From IMG/VR virus record IMGVR_UViG_3300046457_000073, positions 1 to 28,525 of that record: a DNA stretch of 28,525 bases. One strand, given 5' to 3'. The stretch's first letter is position 1. Each line of letters starts with the position of its first letter. Made by a program: the position numbers and the translations under genes. This DNA comes from a virus. Below are positions 15,582-22,273 of this stretch, piece by piece. The notes beneath the pieces are model-generated. The model saw only the letters and a program-made list of their open reading frames with translations, was not told the origin of the DNA and did not search any database.

Positions 15582-15803
15582 ATGCCGTACCTGATAGAAG
15601 TGCAAGCAACACGGGGCTACACCTGCCGTACCAAAACGAGGGTCAAGCGGGACGCATTCGAGATGGCAAGATTTGCCGCTTGTGTCCTCGGGTTCACGGA
15701 CCTGGAGAGGGCCCAGCTAGGCGAAACCAAGTTAGGCCCAGGGGTGCCCAGCGTCCAAGTTGTTACGGCCCAGGGGTGGGTAAGAGTTACCCGCGTCAAC
15801 TAA
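15582..15803 (+). CDS. Hypothetical protein, 73 aa
   Basis: The product begins MPYLIEVQATRGYTCRTKTRVKRDAFEMARFAA and ends VVTAQGWVRVTRVN. The arrangement strand, basic segment, helix, strand suggests a small alpha/beta fold. AGAGA precedes the ATG. It is the last early gene before the AT-rich control region and is followed by a terminator-like structure. No family is recognised. Confidence 0.55.
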   Translation: MPYLIEVQATRGYTCRTKTRVKRDAFEMARFAACVLGFTDLERAQLGETKLGPGVPSVQVVTAQGWVRVTRVN

Positions 15804-15865
15804 TCAGTAGGTAATTGTGGCGGAAGCACAACAGGGGTGTTAGTACAAACCCCTACAGAACCCTC

Positions 15866-15906
15866 AAGGAAGGCCCAAGGTGTCTGGGGATTTCCTTCAG
15901 GTTTTT
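15866..15906 (+). terminator. Terminator-like stem-loop at end of early block
   Basis: AAGGAA (15866-15871) pairs with TTCCTT (15892-15897), with an inner CCC/GGG pairing, then CAGG and TTTTT (15902-15906). It would separate the early small genes from the lysogeny module. Confidence 0.5.
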
Positions 15907-16178
15907 GATGTAGTCAGTGCAATAACACAGTAACAATCCTGTAATTAAGTGGACTGCGAGTATCAATGGGGCGTCTATATCCTGTGGACCTCGCAAACGG
16001 TAACGCCACTTTTGTCAATGCTATGTATATGGGGGATTACATAGTTATAACTCATCGTAAGGTGTGACCAATTGGGTCCTATGATGCGTTTCACCGAGGC
16101 GACAAGACCTGTTACAAGTTTTAACAAATACCAATAACACATTCACTAAGTCATATTCTCCTCACGAGGAACTGTTGT
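15907..16178. promoter_or_regulatory. AT-rich lysogeny control region
   Basis: A stretch without genes, much richer in A+T than its neighbours and full of symmetric sites. CAATAACACA occurs twice (15920-15929 and 16132-16141). CTATGTA (16021-16027) and TACATAG (16038-16044) form a perfect inverted repeat. TGTTACAA-G-TTTTAACA (16110-16126) is a near-perfect 17-bp palindrome. The palindrome overlaps a possible sigma70 promoter TTACAA-N17-TAACAC (16112-16140) reading toward the 52-aa ORF and the regulator. TGTGACCAA at 16063-16071 resembles the repeats near the integrase 3' end. Operator function is inferred. Confidence 0.5.
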
Positions 16179-16337
16179 ATGCTGCTGTCACTTGCTGGGT
16201 TCGATGTCCACGTCTGCCGTGACTACATAAACCGCAACGGGCGCAAGCCCAAGATGTTGGAATCGATACGCGATGTCGGGAGTCTCGAAGTGTTGATCCT
16301 GCGGAGGTGGCTCCTGGTAGTCAGCCGCAGCACCTAA
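16179..16337 (+). CDS. Small ORF upstream of regulator, 52 aa
   Basis: The ATG at 16179 has AGGA 8 bases upstream, a good site. The product is basic (9 Arg, 2 Lys), with an N-terminal MLLSLAGFDVHVCRDYINRNGRKPK part and an LRRWLLVVSRS tail. It ends 21 bases before the regulator and would be co-transcribed with it. Its size and charge would suit an excisionase or Cro-like partner, but no motif supports that, so function is unknown. Confidence 0.45.
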   Translation: MLLSLAGFDVHVCRDYINRNGRKPKMLESIRDVGSLEVLILRRWLLVVSRST

Positions 16338-16358
16338 AATAATATTGAGGAAGGAAAG

Positions 16359-16742
16359 ATGAGCAGCACCACAGCATTACACGTAGCCGCAGAAGTCCTA
16401 CAAATCTTCCGTCAACTCTGTGCAGAGAAGATGGAGAAGCAGGATGTACCTCCGAATATGGTAGTGGTGTTTGCGGAAATCGCAGCGAACCCGGACAGGT
16501 CCCTCAGGGAGTACCAAGAGGCCACCGGTCTGGGCCAAGCTGTGATGTCCCGCAGTGTTGCAGCATTGGGCAGAGGGAACCAAGCGATGGGCCACGGGTT
16601 GGGCCTAGTGACCACCGCAGAGGACCCAACGAACTACAGCAGAAAGATTGTCAGCCTGACACTCGAAGGCAAAGAACTACTAGAGAGAATCGATGAGCAA
16701 CTAGGTCGATTCGTCAGAACAAGGCCAGCAGTTAGAGCCTGA
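16359..16742 (+). CDS. MarR-type winged-helix regulator
   Basis: A 127-residue protein with a strong GAGGAAGGAAAG leader. It shows the MarR layout: an N-terminal helix, PPNMVVVFAEIAANPDRSLREYQEATGLGQAVMSRSVAALGR as the helix-turn-helix with recognition helix near residues 60-72, a wing (GLGLVTTAEDPTNYSRKIVSLT), then the dimerisation helix LEGKELLERIDEQLGRF. MarR proteins bind palindromes as dimers. It stands between an AT-rich palindrome-bearing region and the integrase and is followed by its own terminator, the place expected for a lysogeny regulator. I see no other candidate repressor in the window. Its action as immunity repressor is inference. Confidence 0.75.
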   Translation: MSSTTALHVAAEVLQIFRQLCAEKMEKQDVPPNMVVVFAEIAANPDRSLREYQEATGLGQAVMSRSVAALGRGNQAMGHGLGLVTTAEDPTNYSRKIVSLTLEGKELLERIDEQLGRFVRTRPAVRA

Positions 16743-16756
16743 GAGAGCAGAGATGG

Positions 16757-16778
16757 GCCACCTTAGGGTGGCTCTTTT
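16757..16778 (+). terminator. Rho-independent terminator after regulator
   Basis: Stem GCCACC (16757-16762), loop TTAG, GGTGGC (16767-16772), then TCTTTT. It is almost identical to the terminator at 27806. It sits 15 bases before the integrase start, insulating it from the regulator transcript. Confidence 0.85.
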
Positions 16779-16793
16779 GCGTTTACCGGCAAA

Positions 16794-17900
16794 TTGGGGA
16801 AGGTTATGAAGCTACGCGGGGATGTGTGGTGGTTCGATGGGTACGTGGACGGGAAGCGTGTGCGCAAGTCCCTGGGCACCACAGACAAGAAGGAAGCCAA
16901 GCGCAAGGAAGCTGAGCTCCTCGCTGGGGTCACTGAGGTTGCCTCCAAGAAGTCTGTAGCCGACTACGGCCCTACTCTCTCGGAAGCCTACAAGAAGGCC
17001 ATGAGGGAATACAAGCCCTGGCGGGACAGCCCAGATGTGCGGACCATCGATAAGAACCGTAGGGCCATCGAAGACTACTTCAAGGCTGACCGTAAGCTGT
17101 CCAGCATCGACCGTGAGGCCATCAACGGCTTCATCGAGTCCATGACCAAGGAAGGAAAGGCTGGGTCAACCATCAATCAGCGTGTGTCCCAGCTCTCAGT
17201 CCTGTTCAACGAAGCCCTGGACAACTGGGGGTATGACAAATTGGTGAAGCCGAGGATTGTCCGCGCCAAGGTAGCAGAGGGCCGCCAGCGACGCTTCACC
17301 AACGAGGAGGTGGCTGAGGCTATCGAGAGGCTCCAGAAGGCCCCCAAGGACATCTACGGGGACGTAGCGGACCTCATCAAGGTACTGGCCGATACCGGCA
17401 TGAGACTGAACGAGTGCCTGAGTCTCACACGGGCCAACTTCAGCCTCCCCGAGAAGCAGATTGTCCTGTGGGTGACCAAGAACAAGCAGCCCCGTGGTGT
17501 CCCCATGACGCCCCGAGTGGTGGACGTATTGACAGCCCGAGCTCACCTCTCGAAGCCCTTTGGGATGCTCTCAGAGACCTCCGCAACGAGGGCCTGGAGG
17601 TGGGTCAGGGAGGAGATGGGGTTCGCTGAGGATGCAGAGTTTGTGATGCACACCCTTCGTCATACGGTAGGCTCACGGCTCGCTGATGCCAACGTATCGG
17701 CACCTTTGATTCAGCAGATGTTAGGCCACAAGTCACTCAAGACCACCCAGAAGTACATCCATGTGAGTGCCTCGGGGCTGCGCCAAGTTGCTGATATTCT
17801 GGCCGCTACAGGGGCTCCAGCGTGTGACCAAAACTGTGACCAAAGTGTGCCCAAAAGTGACCAAAAGGGCACTCCTGGTGTCTCTAGCGAAGCAGCCTAA
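16794..17900 (+). CDS. int: Tyrosine integrase
   Basis: A 368-residue site-specific recombinase. The TTG at 16794 gives the family-like opening MGKV-KLRGDVWW; an ATG at 16806 is the alternative start. It has an N-terminal arm-binding region (GKRVRKSLGTTDKKEAK), a SAM-like core-binding domain (about 60-170) and a catalytic domain. The full active-site set is visible: R204 (TGMRLNE), H286-x-x-R289 (HTLRH), H312 (LGHKS) and nucleophile Y321 (TTQKYIHV). The last 40 residues (CDQNCDQSVPKSDQK) are coded by phased GTGACCAAA repeats. It would integrate the phage at an attP close by. An integrase just upstream of RNA polymerase is known for temperate or cryptically temperate T7-like phages of marine bacteria. 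Confidence 0.95.
   Translation: MGKVMKLRGDVWWFDGYVDGKRVRKSLGTTDKKEAKRKEAELLAGVTEVASKKSVADYGPTLSEAYKKAMREYKPWRDSPDVRTIDKNRRAIEDYFKADRKLSSIDREAINGFIESMTKEGKAGSTINQRVSQLSVLFNEALDNWGYDKLVKPRIVRAKVAEGRQRRFTNEEVAEAIERLQKAPKDIYGDVADLIKVLADTGMRLNECLSLTRANFSLPEKQIVLWVTKNKQPRGVPMTPRVVDVLTARAHLSKPFGMLSETSATRAWRWVREEMGFAEDAEFVMHTLRHTVGSRLADANVSAPLIQQMLGHKSLKTTQKYIHVSASGLRQVADILAATGAPACDQNCDQSVPKSDQKGTPGVSSEAA
17823..17866 (+). repeat. Phased GTGACCAAA repeats at integrase 3' end
   Basis: GTGACCAAA or a one-base variant occurs at 17824, 17836, 17847 (GTGCCCAAA) and 17857, spaced 12, 11 and 10 bases, about one helical turn. Two further copies stand at 18066 (GTGACCAC) and 18078 (GTGACCAAA) beyond the gene. 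They may be arm-type binding sites of the integrase, marking attP. Confidence 0.55.
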
Positions 17901-18136
17901 GCCTCTGAATTCCAACGATAATGTTCCGTCTGGTGACCTGTCCGAGCAGGATGGGTCGTCCTCGGGCAACGGCCATAGGAGCATGTGGGCATCGACTGAA
18001 ATCCGTTGTAAATCAGGCAGTTACACGATAGTTTCCCCATCTGGCACATCCACTTACGCATACGCGTGACCACGAATGTGACCAAAGCTCCTCCAAAAGT
18101 TTCCCTCCTGTTGTCCTTCGCTGACTCCCTAAGGCC
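17901..18136. other. Likely attP region between integrase and phage promoter
   Basis: No convincing gene is present. The stretch is bounded by GTGACCAAA-type repeats on both sides (17823-17866 and 18066-18086), which suggests a core crossover site between them. I looked for a tRNA 3' end (TTCRANNC loop with CCA) or a tmRNA end on both strands and found none, so the core cannot be placed. Confidence 0.45.
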
Positions 18137-18157
18137 TTAACCCTCACTCTCGCAGGA
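18137..18157 (+). promoter_or_regulatory. Phage RNA polymerase promoter upstream of polymerase gene
   Basis: TTAACCCTCACTCTCGCA followed by GGA, with +1 G at 18152. It is identical to the promoter at 12861, including the preceding GGCC. It points to the polymerase gene but a strong terminator lies between (18428). If read through, it gives positive feedback on polymerase synthesis. Confidence 0.85.
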
Positions 18158-18427
18158 CGAACGCTGACATCCTGTTGGCGGTTATCCTAGTACTAAGACT
18201 ACTAGGCTAAGTTTCGTATTGTGGGAATACAACAGAATCAATGAACTATAGAATAAAACTATCAATTTGACACATAGGATTGACTCTATAGATTCCCTGA
18301 AGATGGTTACAAAATTGACATAGGGTGTAATCCCTACCAGTACACACTGTAAATATTTCGTGGAAGAGTTCCTCTAATGGATGTATTCCTGATATAGTCT
18401 TACCGTAGTAGGAAACGTAAGTTCAAG
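18158..18427. other. AT-rich leader between phage promoter and terminator
   Basis: No gene is seen. It holds a perfect inverted repeat CCTAGTA (18186-18192) / TACTAGG (18200-18206) and a hairpin GTATT-GTGGG-AATAC (18216-18230). Two sigma70 -35-like TTGACA boxes (18267-18272 and 18315-18320) lack good -10 partners at normal spacing. It could encode a regulatory RNA of about 300 nt ending at the terminator, or hold host promoters for the polymerase gene. Confidence 0.4.
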
Positions 18428-18460
18428 GCTTCCCGCGCAATGACGCAGGAGGCGTTTTTA
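18428..18460 (+). terminator. Rho-independent terminator just upstream of RNA polymerase gene
   Basis: GCTTCC (18428-18433) pairs with GGAGGC (18448-18453), an inner GCG/CGC pair continues the stem, and GTTTTTATT follows. It lies 33 bases before the polymerase ATG, so it would block host transcripts arriving from upstream unless they are antiterminated. Confidence 0.7.
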
Positions 18461-18492
18461 TTGTCCTAAGCCTTCCATATAGGGAACACATC

Positions 18493-20925
18493 ATGACCAC
18501 GAACACATCCAGCATCGACCTTCAAGCCCTCCAAATCGAACTCGAAGAGGAATCGATTGGTCTTGGGATGAAGCGCTACAACGAAGCCCTGAAGCAGGGT
18601 GAAGACATGATGCCCCCTGGTCTTCAGATGATTAAGGCTGCTGTTGAGCCGACCGCTGTTGTCATTGACAAGTTCATCGAGGAAGGACTGTCAGGCAAGG
18701 CCAACCGCTCCGTTGGTGTGGTCCGCTTCCTTGACCAGTTCCCTGACCGCAAGCTGGTGGCATTCGTCACAGCAAAGGTGGTCATGAACCACATCTCCAG
18801 CATGTCAATGGTCGGTGCTGTTGCTGGCGACATCGCCAATCGTCTGGAGGATTGTCTGAACTTTGACGAGCTCAAGAAGGCTGAACCGGCCCTCTATAAG
18901 CAACTGCTGAAGAAGATTGAGAGCTCCCGCGATGAGCGCCACCGCCACATCGTCCTCCGTGTGCAGCAGAAGTACGCCAAGGTGGTCCCCATCAAGTGGG
19001 GCAAGTCGGAGAAGGTGCGCCTCGGTATGGCCCTCATCTCGATGTTCCAGGAAGCTACGGGACTCGTGGAGGTGCAGACCTTCGTCCGTGGCGCCAATGA
19101 CACCCCGCACATCGTTGTGCCCACTGAAGAAACCGCCAAGTGGCTCGCCAACGGCCACGCTCGGTGTGCCCTTATGTCCCCTATGGCTATGCCTATGGTG
19201 GTCCAGCCGCGCCCTTGGACCAGCCCGTTCGGTGGTGGTTACCTGACCAAGCCGATGCGCTTCCCGCTCATCAAGACTGGCAACCGGAACTACCTGGAGG
19301 ACCTGAAGCAGGTCTCCATGCCGATGGTCTACAAGGCCGTCAATGCCCTTCAGGAAACCCCGTGGGCCATCAACAAAGCCATCCTGCATGTGATGAAGGA
19401 GGTCTGGGACAACGGCGGCCGCCTCGGTAAGCTGCCCCACCGGGACCCGATGCCCCTCCCTACGAAGACCTTTGACCTCGATACACCGGACCCGGAGGAG
19501 CTCAAGGCGTGGAAGAAGCAGGCAGCACAGGTGTACGAGGGCAACATCCGCGCTGCATCCAAGCGGGCCTCGATGTCCAGCAAGCTGTGGATGGCCGAGA
19601 AGTTCGAGAACATCGAAGCCTTCTACTACGTTCACAATCTGGACTGGCGTGGCCGGGCGTACCCGGTGGCTACCTTCCTGAATCCGCAGGGGGCCGACAG
19701 TGACAAGGCGCTCCTGCAGTTCTCGGAAGGGAAAGCACTGGGGGACAATGGTGCTCGCTGGCTGGCTATCCACGGTGCCAACACCTTCGGCATCGACAAG
19801 GTGGACTTCGATGAACGCATTCAGTGGGTCATCGACCATCAGGACCAAATCCTGGAGGCCGCTATCAACCCGCTGGACGGTTCCCGCTGGTGGGCCGATG
19901 CTGACAGCCCGTACATGTTCCTGGCCTTCTGCTACGAGTGGCTCGCCCTCACGATGCATACGGACCTCGGCAAGGATCAAGAGGACTTCGTAAGCCACCT
20001 CCCGTGCTCCTGGGATGGCGCCTGTAATGGCCTGCAGAACTTCTCGGCCCTCCTTCGGGATGAAGTGGGTGGCGCTGCTGTTGGCTTGGTCCCCAGCGAT
20101 AAGCCGAGTGACATCTACAGCGAAGTGGCGAAGGCTGCCAACGTGCTGATGCTGGCTGATGCTGACGAAGGCATCGAACTGGGCCAGAAGTGGGCCGGTA
20201 AGATGACCCGCAAGCTCTCCAAGCCCAACACCATGACGACTCCCTACGGTGCCACCAAGCGGGGCATGTGCCAGCAAATTGAAGGCGTCTTCCAGAAGAT
20301 GAAGGCCGATGGTGCGGAAGTCACTGCGGACCTGAAGGACTGCCAGTACCTCGCCAACACGAACTATCAGGCAATCGGCAAGGTGGTGGTGGCCGCTCAC
20401 TTGGCGATGGACTGGCTGAAGGAAGCCGCTCGGGTGGCAGCATCCAACGGCCTGCCTATTCACTGGAATACCCCGAGTGGCCTGCTGGTGCTTCAGAACT
20501 ACCGCGAACAGGTGGGCAAGCGCCTGGACATGGTGGTGGCTGGTGTTCGTGTACAGCTCATGCTCAAGAGCGACGGTGACAAGCTCGATGGCCGCAAATG
20601 TTCTGCAGGAATTTCCCCGAATTACATCCACTCGCTCGATGGGGCTCATATGCAGCGGACCGTGGCCTACTGTATTGATGCAGGCATCTCGGACTTCGCC
20701 ATGATCCACGATAGCTATGGTAGCCATGCGGGTTCCGCTGAGGCACTGCGGGATTGTCTGCGGGAAGCCTTCGTGGACCAGTACAGCGGTGACGTGCTGG
20801 CTGACTTCAAGGCTCAGTTGGTTGCCCAGTTGCCCGAAGCGCTGGCTAATGAGATTCCCGAACTGCCCCCGATGGGCAACCTGGATTTGAAGTTGGTCCT
20901 CCAATCGGAGTATTTCTTTGCCTAA
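18493..20925 (+). CDS. T7-type single-subunit RNA polymerase
   Basis: An 810-residue DNA-directed RNA polymerase, somewhat shorter than T7 (883), that transcribes the middle and late genes from the phage promoters. Motif A is CSWDGACNGLQNFSALLRDEVGG with catalytic D508. Motif B has K577 and Y585 (KPNTMTTPYG), equivalent to T7 K631 and Y639. Motif C is IHDSYGSHAG with D740. The segment before GISPNYIHSLDGAH corresponds to the promoter specificity loop. The C-terminus ends SEYFFA, like the T7 FAFA foot. AGGGAACACATC precedes the ATG. Terminators on both sides isolate the gene, which suggests that its entry into expression is the key control point. Confidence 0.97.
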   Translation: MTTNTSSIDLQALQIELEEESIGLGMKRYNEALKQGEDMMPPGLQMIKAAVEPTAVVIDKFIEEGLSGKANRSVGVVRFLDQFPDRKLVAFVTAKVVMNHISSMSMVGAVAGDIANRLEDCLNFDELKKAEPALYKQLLKKIESSRDERHRHIVLRVQQKYAKVVPIKWGKSEKVRLGMALISMFQEATGLVEVQTFVRGANDTPHIVVPTEETAKWLANGHARCALMSPMAMPMVVQPRPWTSPFGGGYLTKPMRFPLIKTGNRNYLEDLKQVSMPMVYKAVNALQETPWAINKAILHVMKEVWDNGGRLGKLPHRDPMPLPTKTFDLDTPDPEELKAWKKQAAQVYEGNIRAASKRASMSSKLWMAEKFENIEAFYYVHNLDWRGRAYPVATFLNPQGADSDKALLQFSEGKALGDNGARWLAIHGANTFGIDKVDFDERIQWVIDHQDQILEAAINPLDGSRWWADADSPYMFLAFCYEWLALTMHTDLGKDQEDFVSHLPCSWDGACNGLQNFSALLRDEVGGAAVGLVPSDKPSDIYSEVAKAANVLMLADADEGIELGQKWAGKMTRKLSKPNTMTTPYGATKRGMCQQIEGVFQKMKADGAEVTADLKDCQYLANTNYQAIGKVVVAAHLAMDWLKEAARVAASNGLPIHWNTPSGLLVLQNYREQVGKRLDMVVAGVRVQLMLKSDGDKLDGRKCSAGISPNYIHSLDGAHMQRTVAYCIDAGISDFAMIHDSYGSHAGSAEALRDCLREAFVDQYSGDVLADFKAQLVAQLPEALANEIPELPPMGNLDLKLVLQSEYFFA

Positions 20926-20963
20926 TGCGTTCCACTTGCGTATGTGTTTCTGATGCGCAAGGG

Positions 20964-20985
20964 CTAAACCCTCACTCTCGCAGGA
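20964..20985 (+). promoter_or_regulatory. Phage RNA polymerase promoter after polymerase gene
   Basis: CTAAACCCTCACTCTCGCA followed by GGA, with +1 G at 20980. It differs from the first two only around -15 to -13. It starts class II transcription of the methyltransferase and replication genes and sits immediately upstream of an intrinsic terminator. Confidence 0.85.
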
Positions 20986-20993
20986 TCAAATCG

Positions 20994-21018
20994 CCCTCGG
21001 CCTCGGTCGGGGGTTTTT
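20994..21018 (+). terminator. Early terminator analogue (T7 TE-like)
   Basis: CCCTCG (20994-20999) pairs with CGGGGG (21008-21013, one G-T pair) around an 8-base loop, followed by TTTTT (21014-21018). It would stop host polymerase after the polymerase gene, while phage polymerase starting at 20980 must read through it. Confidence 0.75.
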
Positions 21019-21036
21019 CATTTCAAGAGGGCCTCT

Positions 21037-21825
21037 ATGGCGAACTTCGATTTACACCTCGGGAACTGCCTAGAGGTGCTCGCACAGCTTCCTGCGGAGA
21101 GCATCGACCTGACAGTCACCAGCCCGCCCTATGACGACCTCCGTACCTACAACGGGTACACCTTCGACTTCGAAGGAATCGCCAAGGAACTCTTCAGGGT
21201 GACCAAGCCCGGGGGCGCGGTTGTGTGGGTGGTGGGCGATGCCACCGTTAAAGGCAGCGAGACCGGGACTAGCTTCAGGCAAGCGCTGTACTTCAAGGAT
21301 GTCTGCGGGTTCAACCTGCACGACACCATGATCTACCACAAGACAGATATGGCATTCCCACGCCACGGCCATAGGAAGTACCCAGGGGCCTTTGAGTACG
21401 TCTTCGTGCTGACCAAGGGCCGTGTGAAGACCTTCAACATGATTAAGGACCGCAAGAACAAGCTGGCAGGCGCAACTATGAGCGGCACGGTGCGCCAAGT
21501 GGATGGCTCAGTGAAGCCTAGTAGGGCCGCAGGCAAGCAGGTAGCCGAATTCGGGGCCCGCTCCAACGTCTGGGGCTACTCCACGGGGAAGGGCAAATCA
21601 TCCACCGATGCCATCGCCTTTGAACACCCCGCAATCTTCCCGGAGGCGCTCGCCCTGGATCACATCCTCTCTTGGTCCACCGAGGGGGACACCGTACTGG
21701 ACCCGTTCACCGGCTCAGGCACCACAGGGAAGATGGCCGTGCAGGCAGGCCGCAAGTTCATCGGCATTGAGATCAGCCGCGAATACCACCGCATCGCAAC
21801 CGCCCGCATCGAGTCAGTGGCCTAA
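21037..21825 (+). CDS. Orphan DNA methyltransferase (beta-class, N4-C or N6-A)
   Basis: A 262-residue amino-methyltransferase. The catalytic motif TSPPY (28-32) comes near the N-terminus, and the SAM-binding motif DPFTGSGTT (222-230) comes near the C-terminus, the beta-class order. The target recognition part lies between, about 80-200. AAGAGGG precedes the ATG. There is no restriction enzyme gene nearby, so it probably masks sites in phage DNA against host restriction. Target sequence and base cannot be told; the S-P-P-Y motif occurs in both N4-cytosine and N6-adenine enzymes. Its stop codon lies inside the next phage promoter. Confidence 0.9.
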   Translation: MANFDLHLGNCLEVLAQLPAESIDLTVTSPPYDDLRTYNGYTFDFEGIAKELFRVTKPGGAVVWVVGDATVKGSETGTSFRQALYFKDVCGFNLHDTMIYHKTDMAFPRHGHRKYPGAFEYVFVLTKGRVKTFNMIKDRKNKLAGATMSGTVRQVDGSVKPSRAAGKQVAEFGARSNVWGYSTGKGKSSTDAIAFEHPAIFPEALALDHILSWSTEGDTVLDPFTGSGTTGKMAVQAGRKFIGIEISREYHRIATARIESVA

Positions 21826-21843
21826 ACCCTCACTCTCGCAAGA
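21822..21843 (+). promoter_or_regulatory. Phage RNA polymerase promoter before small-gene block
   Basis: CTAAACCCTCACTCTCGCA followed by AGA, with +1 G at 21838. It overlaps the last codon and stop of the methyltransferase gene. It drives the small genes, SSB, endonuclease and downstream replication genes. No other copy is visible between here and the window end. Confidence 0.85.
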
Positions 21844-21881
21844 CCAAACCGCTGTCCCAAATTTCCCCCAAGGACCACCTC

Positions 21882-22055
21882 ATGAAATCCAACGCTGTAG
21901 CAGTAGTCCGCACCCTGAACACTGTCGGTGGCAAGCGTGAAGGCGCTAAGCACACCCGCAAGTTGAACCGCTTTGCTCGTAAGAACGGCTTTGTGACCTT
22001 CGTGGCTATGAAGGCGGACTTCGAGCTGCGCACACACGGTCTGGTGCAAGCATGA
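21882..22055 (+). CDS. Small basic protein, 57 aa, unknown
   Basis: AAGGA lies 6 bases before the ATG. The product is strongly basic (KREGAKHTRKLNRFARKNG) and would suit nucleic-acid binding. It overlaps the next start by ATGA. It is the first gene after the phage promoter at 21822. No family is recognised. Confidence 0.6.
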   Translation: MKSNAVAVVRTLNTVGGKREGAKHTRKLNRFARKNGFVTFVAMKADFELRTHGLVQA

Positions 22056-22273
22056 AGACCGCTCTCGTAACCAACGCAGGGTTCCAGCCGTTCACCTTCA
22101 GCGTCACTGTGGAGACCAGGGAAGAAGCAGAGATTCTCCGAACTCTGTGCCTCGAAAGCCGAGTCTTAGCGGAGGCGATTGATAACCACTCCACGACACA
22201 TGTGGACACTGACACCGCTAACACAATTCTTGAAGAACTGGGCTCCTACGCCAACGCGAGCCTCTCACGATGA
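22052..22273 (+). CDS. Hypothetical protein, 73 aa
   Basis: Coupled to the genes on both sides by ATGA overlaps. The pattern FSVTVETREEAEILRTLCLESRVLAEAIDN then DTANTILEELGSYA resembles a small protein with one strand pair and two helices, a shape common among phage accessory proteins. Function unknown. Confidence 0.6.
   Translation: MKTALVTNAGFQPFTFSVTVETREEAEILRTLCLESRVLAEAIDNHSTTHVDTDTANTILEELGSYANASLSR

Noticed and set aside
17767-18069. 100-codon plus-strand frame overlapping the integrase end
   Set aside because: Its first part is a frame-shifted reading of the GTGACCAAA repeats (VTKTVTK) and it has no ribosome site; the region is better read as attP.
17901-18136. tRNA or tmRNA fragment as attachment core
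   Set aside because: No T-loop consensus with matching stem or CCA end on either strand.
18267-18350. Sigma70 promoters for the RNA polymerase gene from two TTGACA boxes
   Set aside because: TATAGA at 18287 is only 14 bases from the first box, and no acceptable -10 lies 16-18 bases from the second; left as a possibility only.
18805-20904. 699-codon open frame on the minus strand
   Set aside because: It is exactly antisense to the RNA polymerase gene; GC-rich codon bias keeps the opposite frame open. The polymerase motifs show which strand is coding.
20925-21134. 69-codon frame after the polymerase gene
   Set aside because: It spans the phage promoter and early terminator and overlaps the methyltransferase start.
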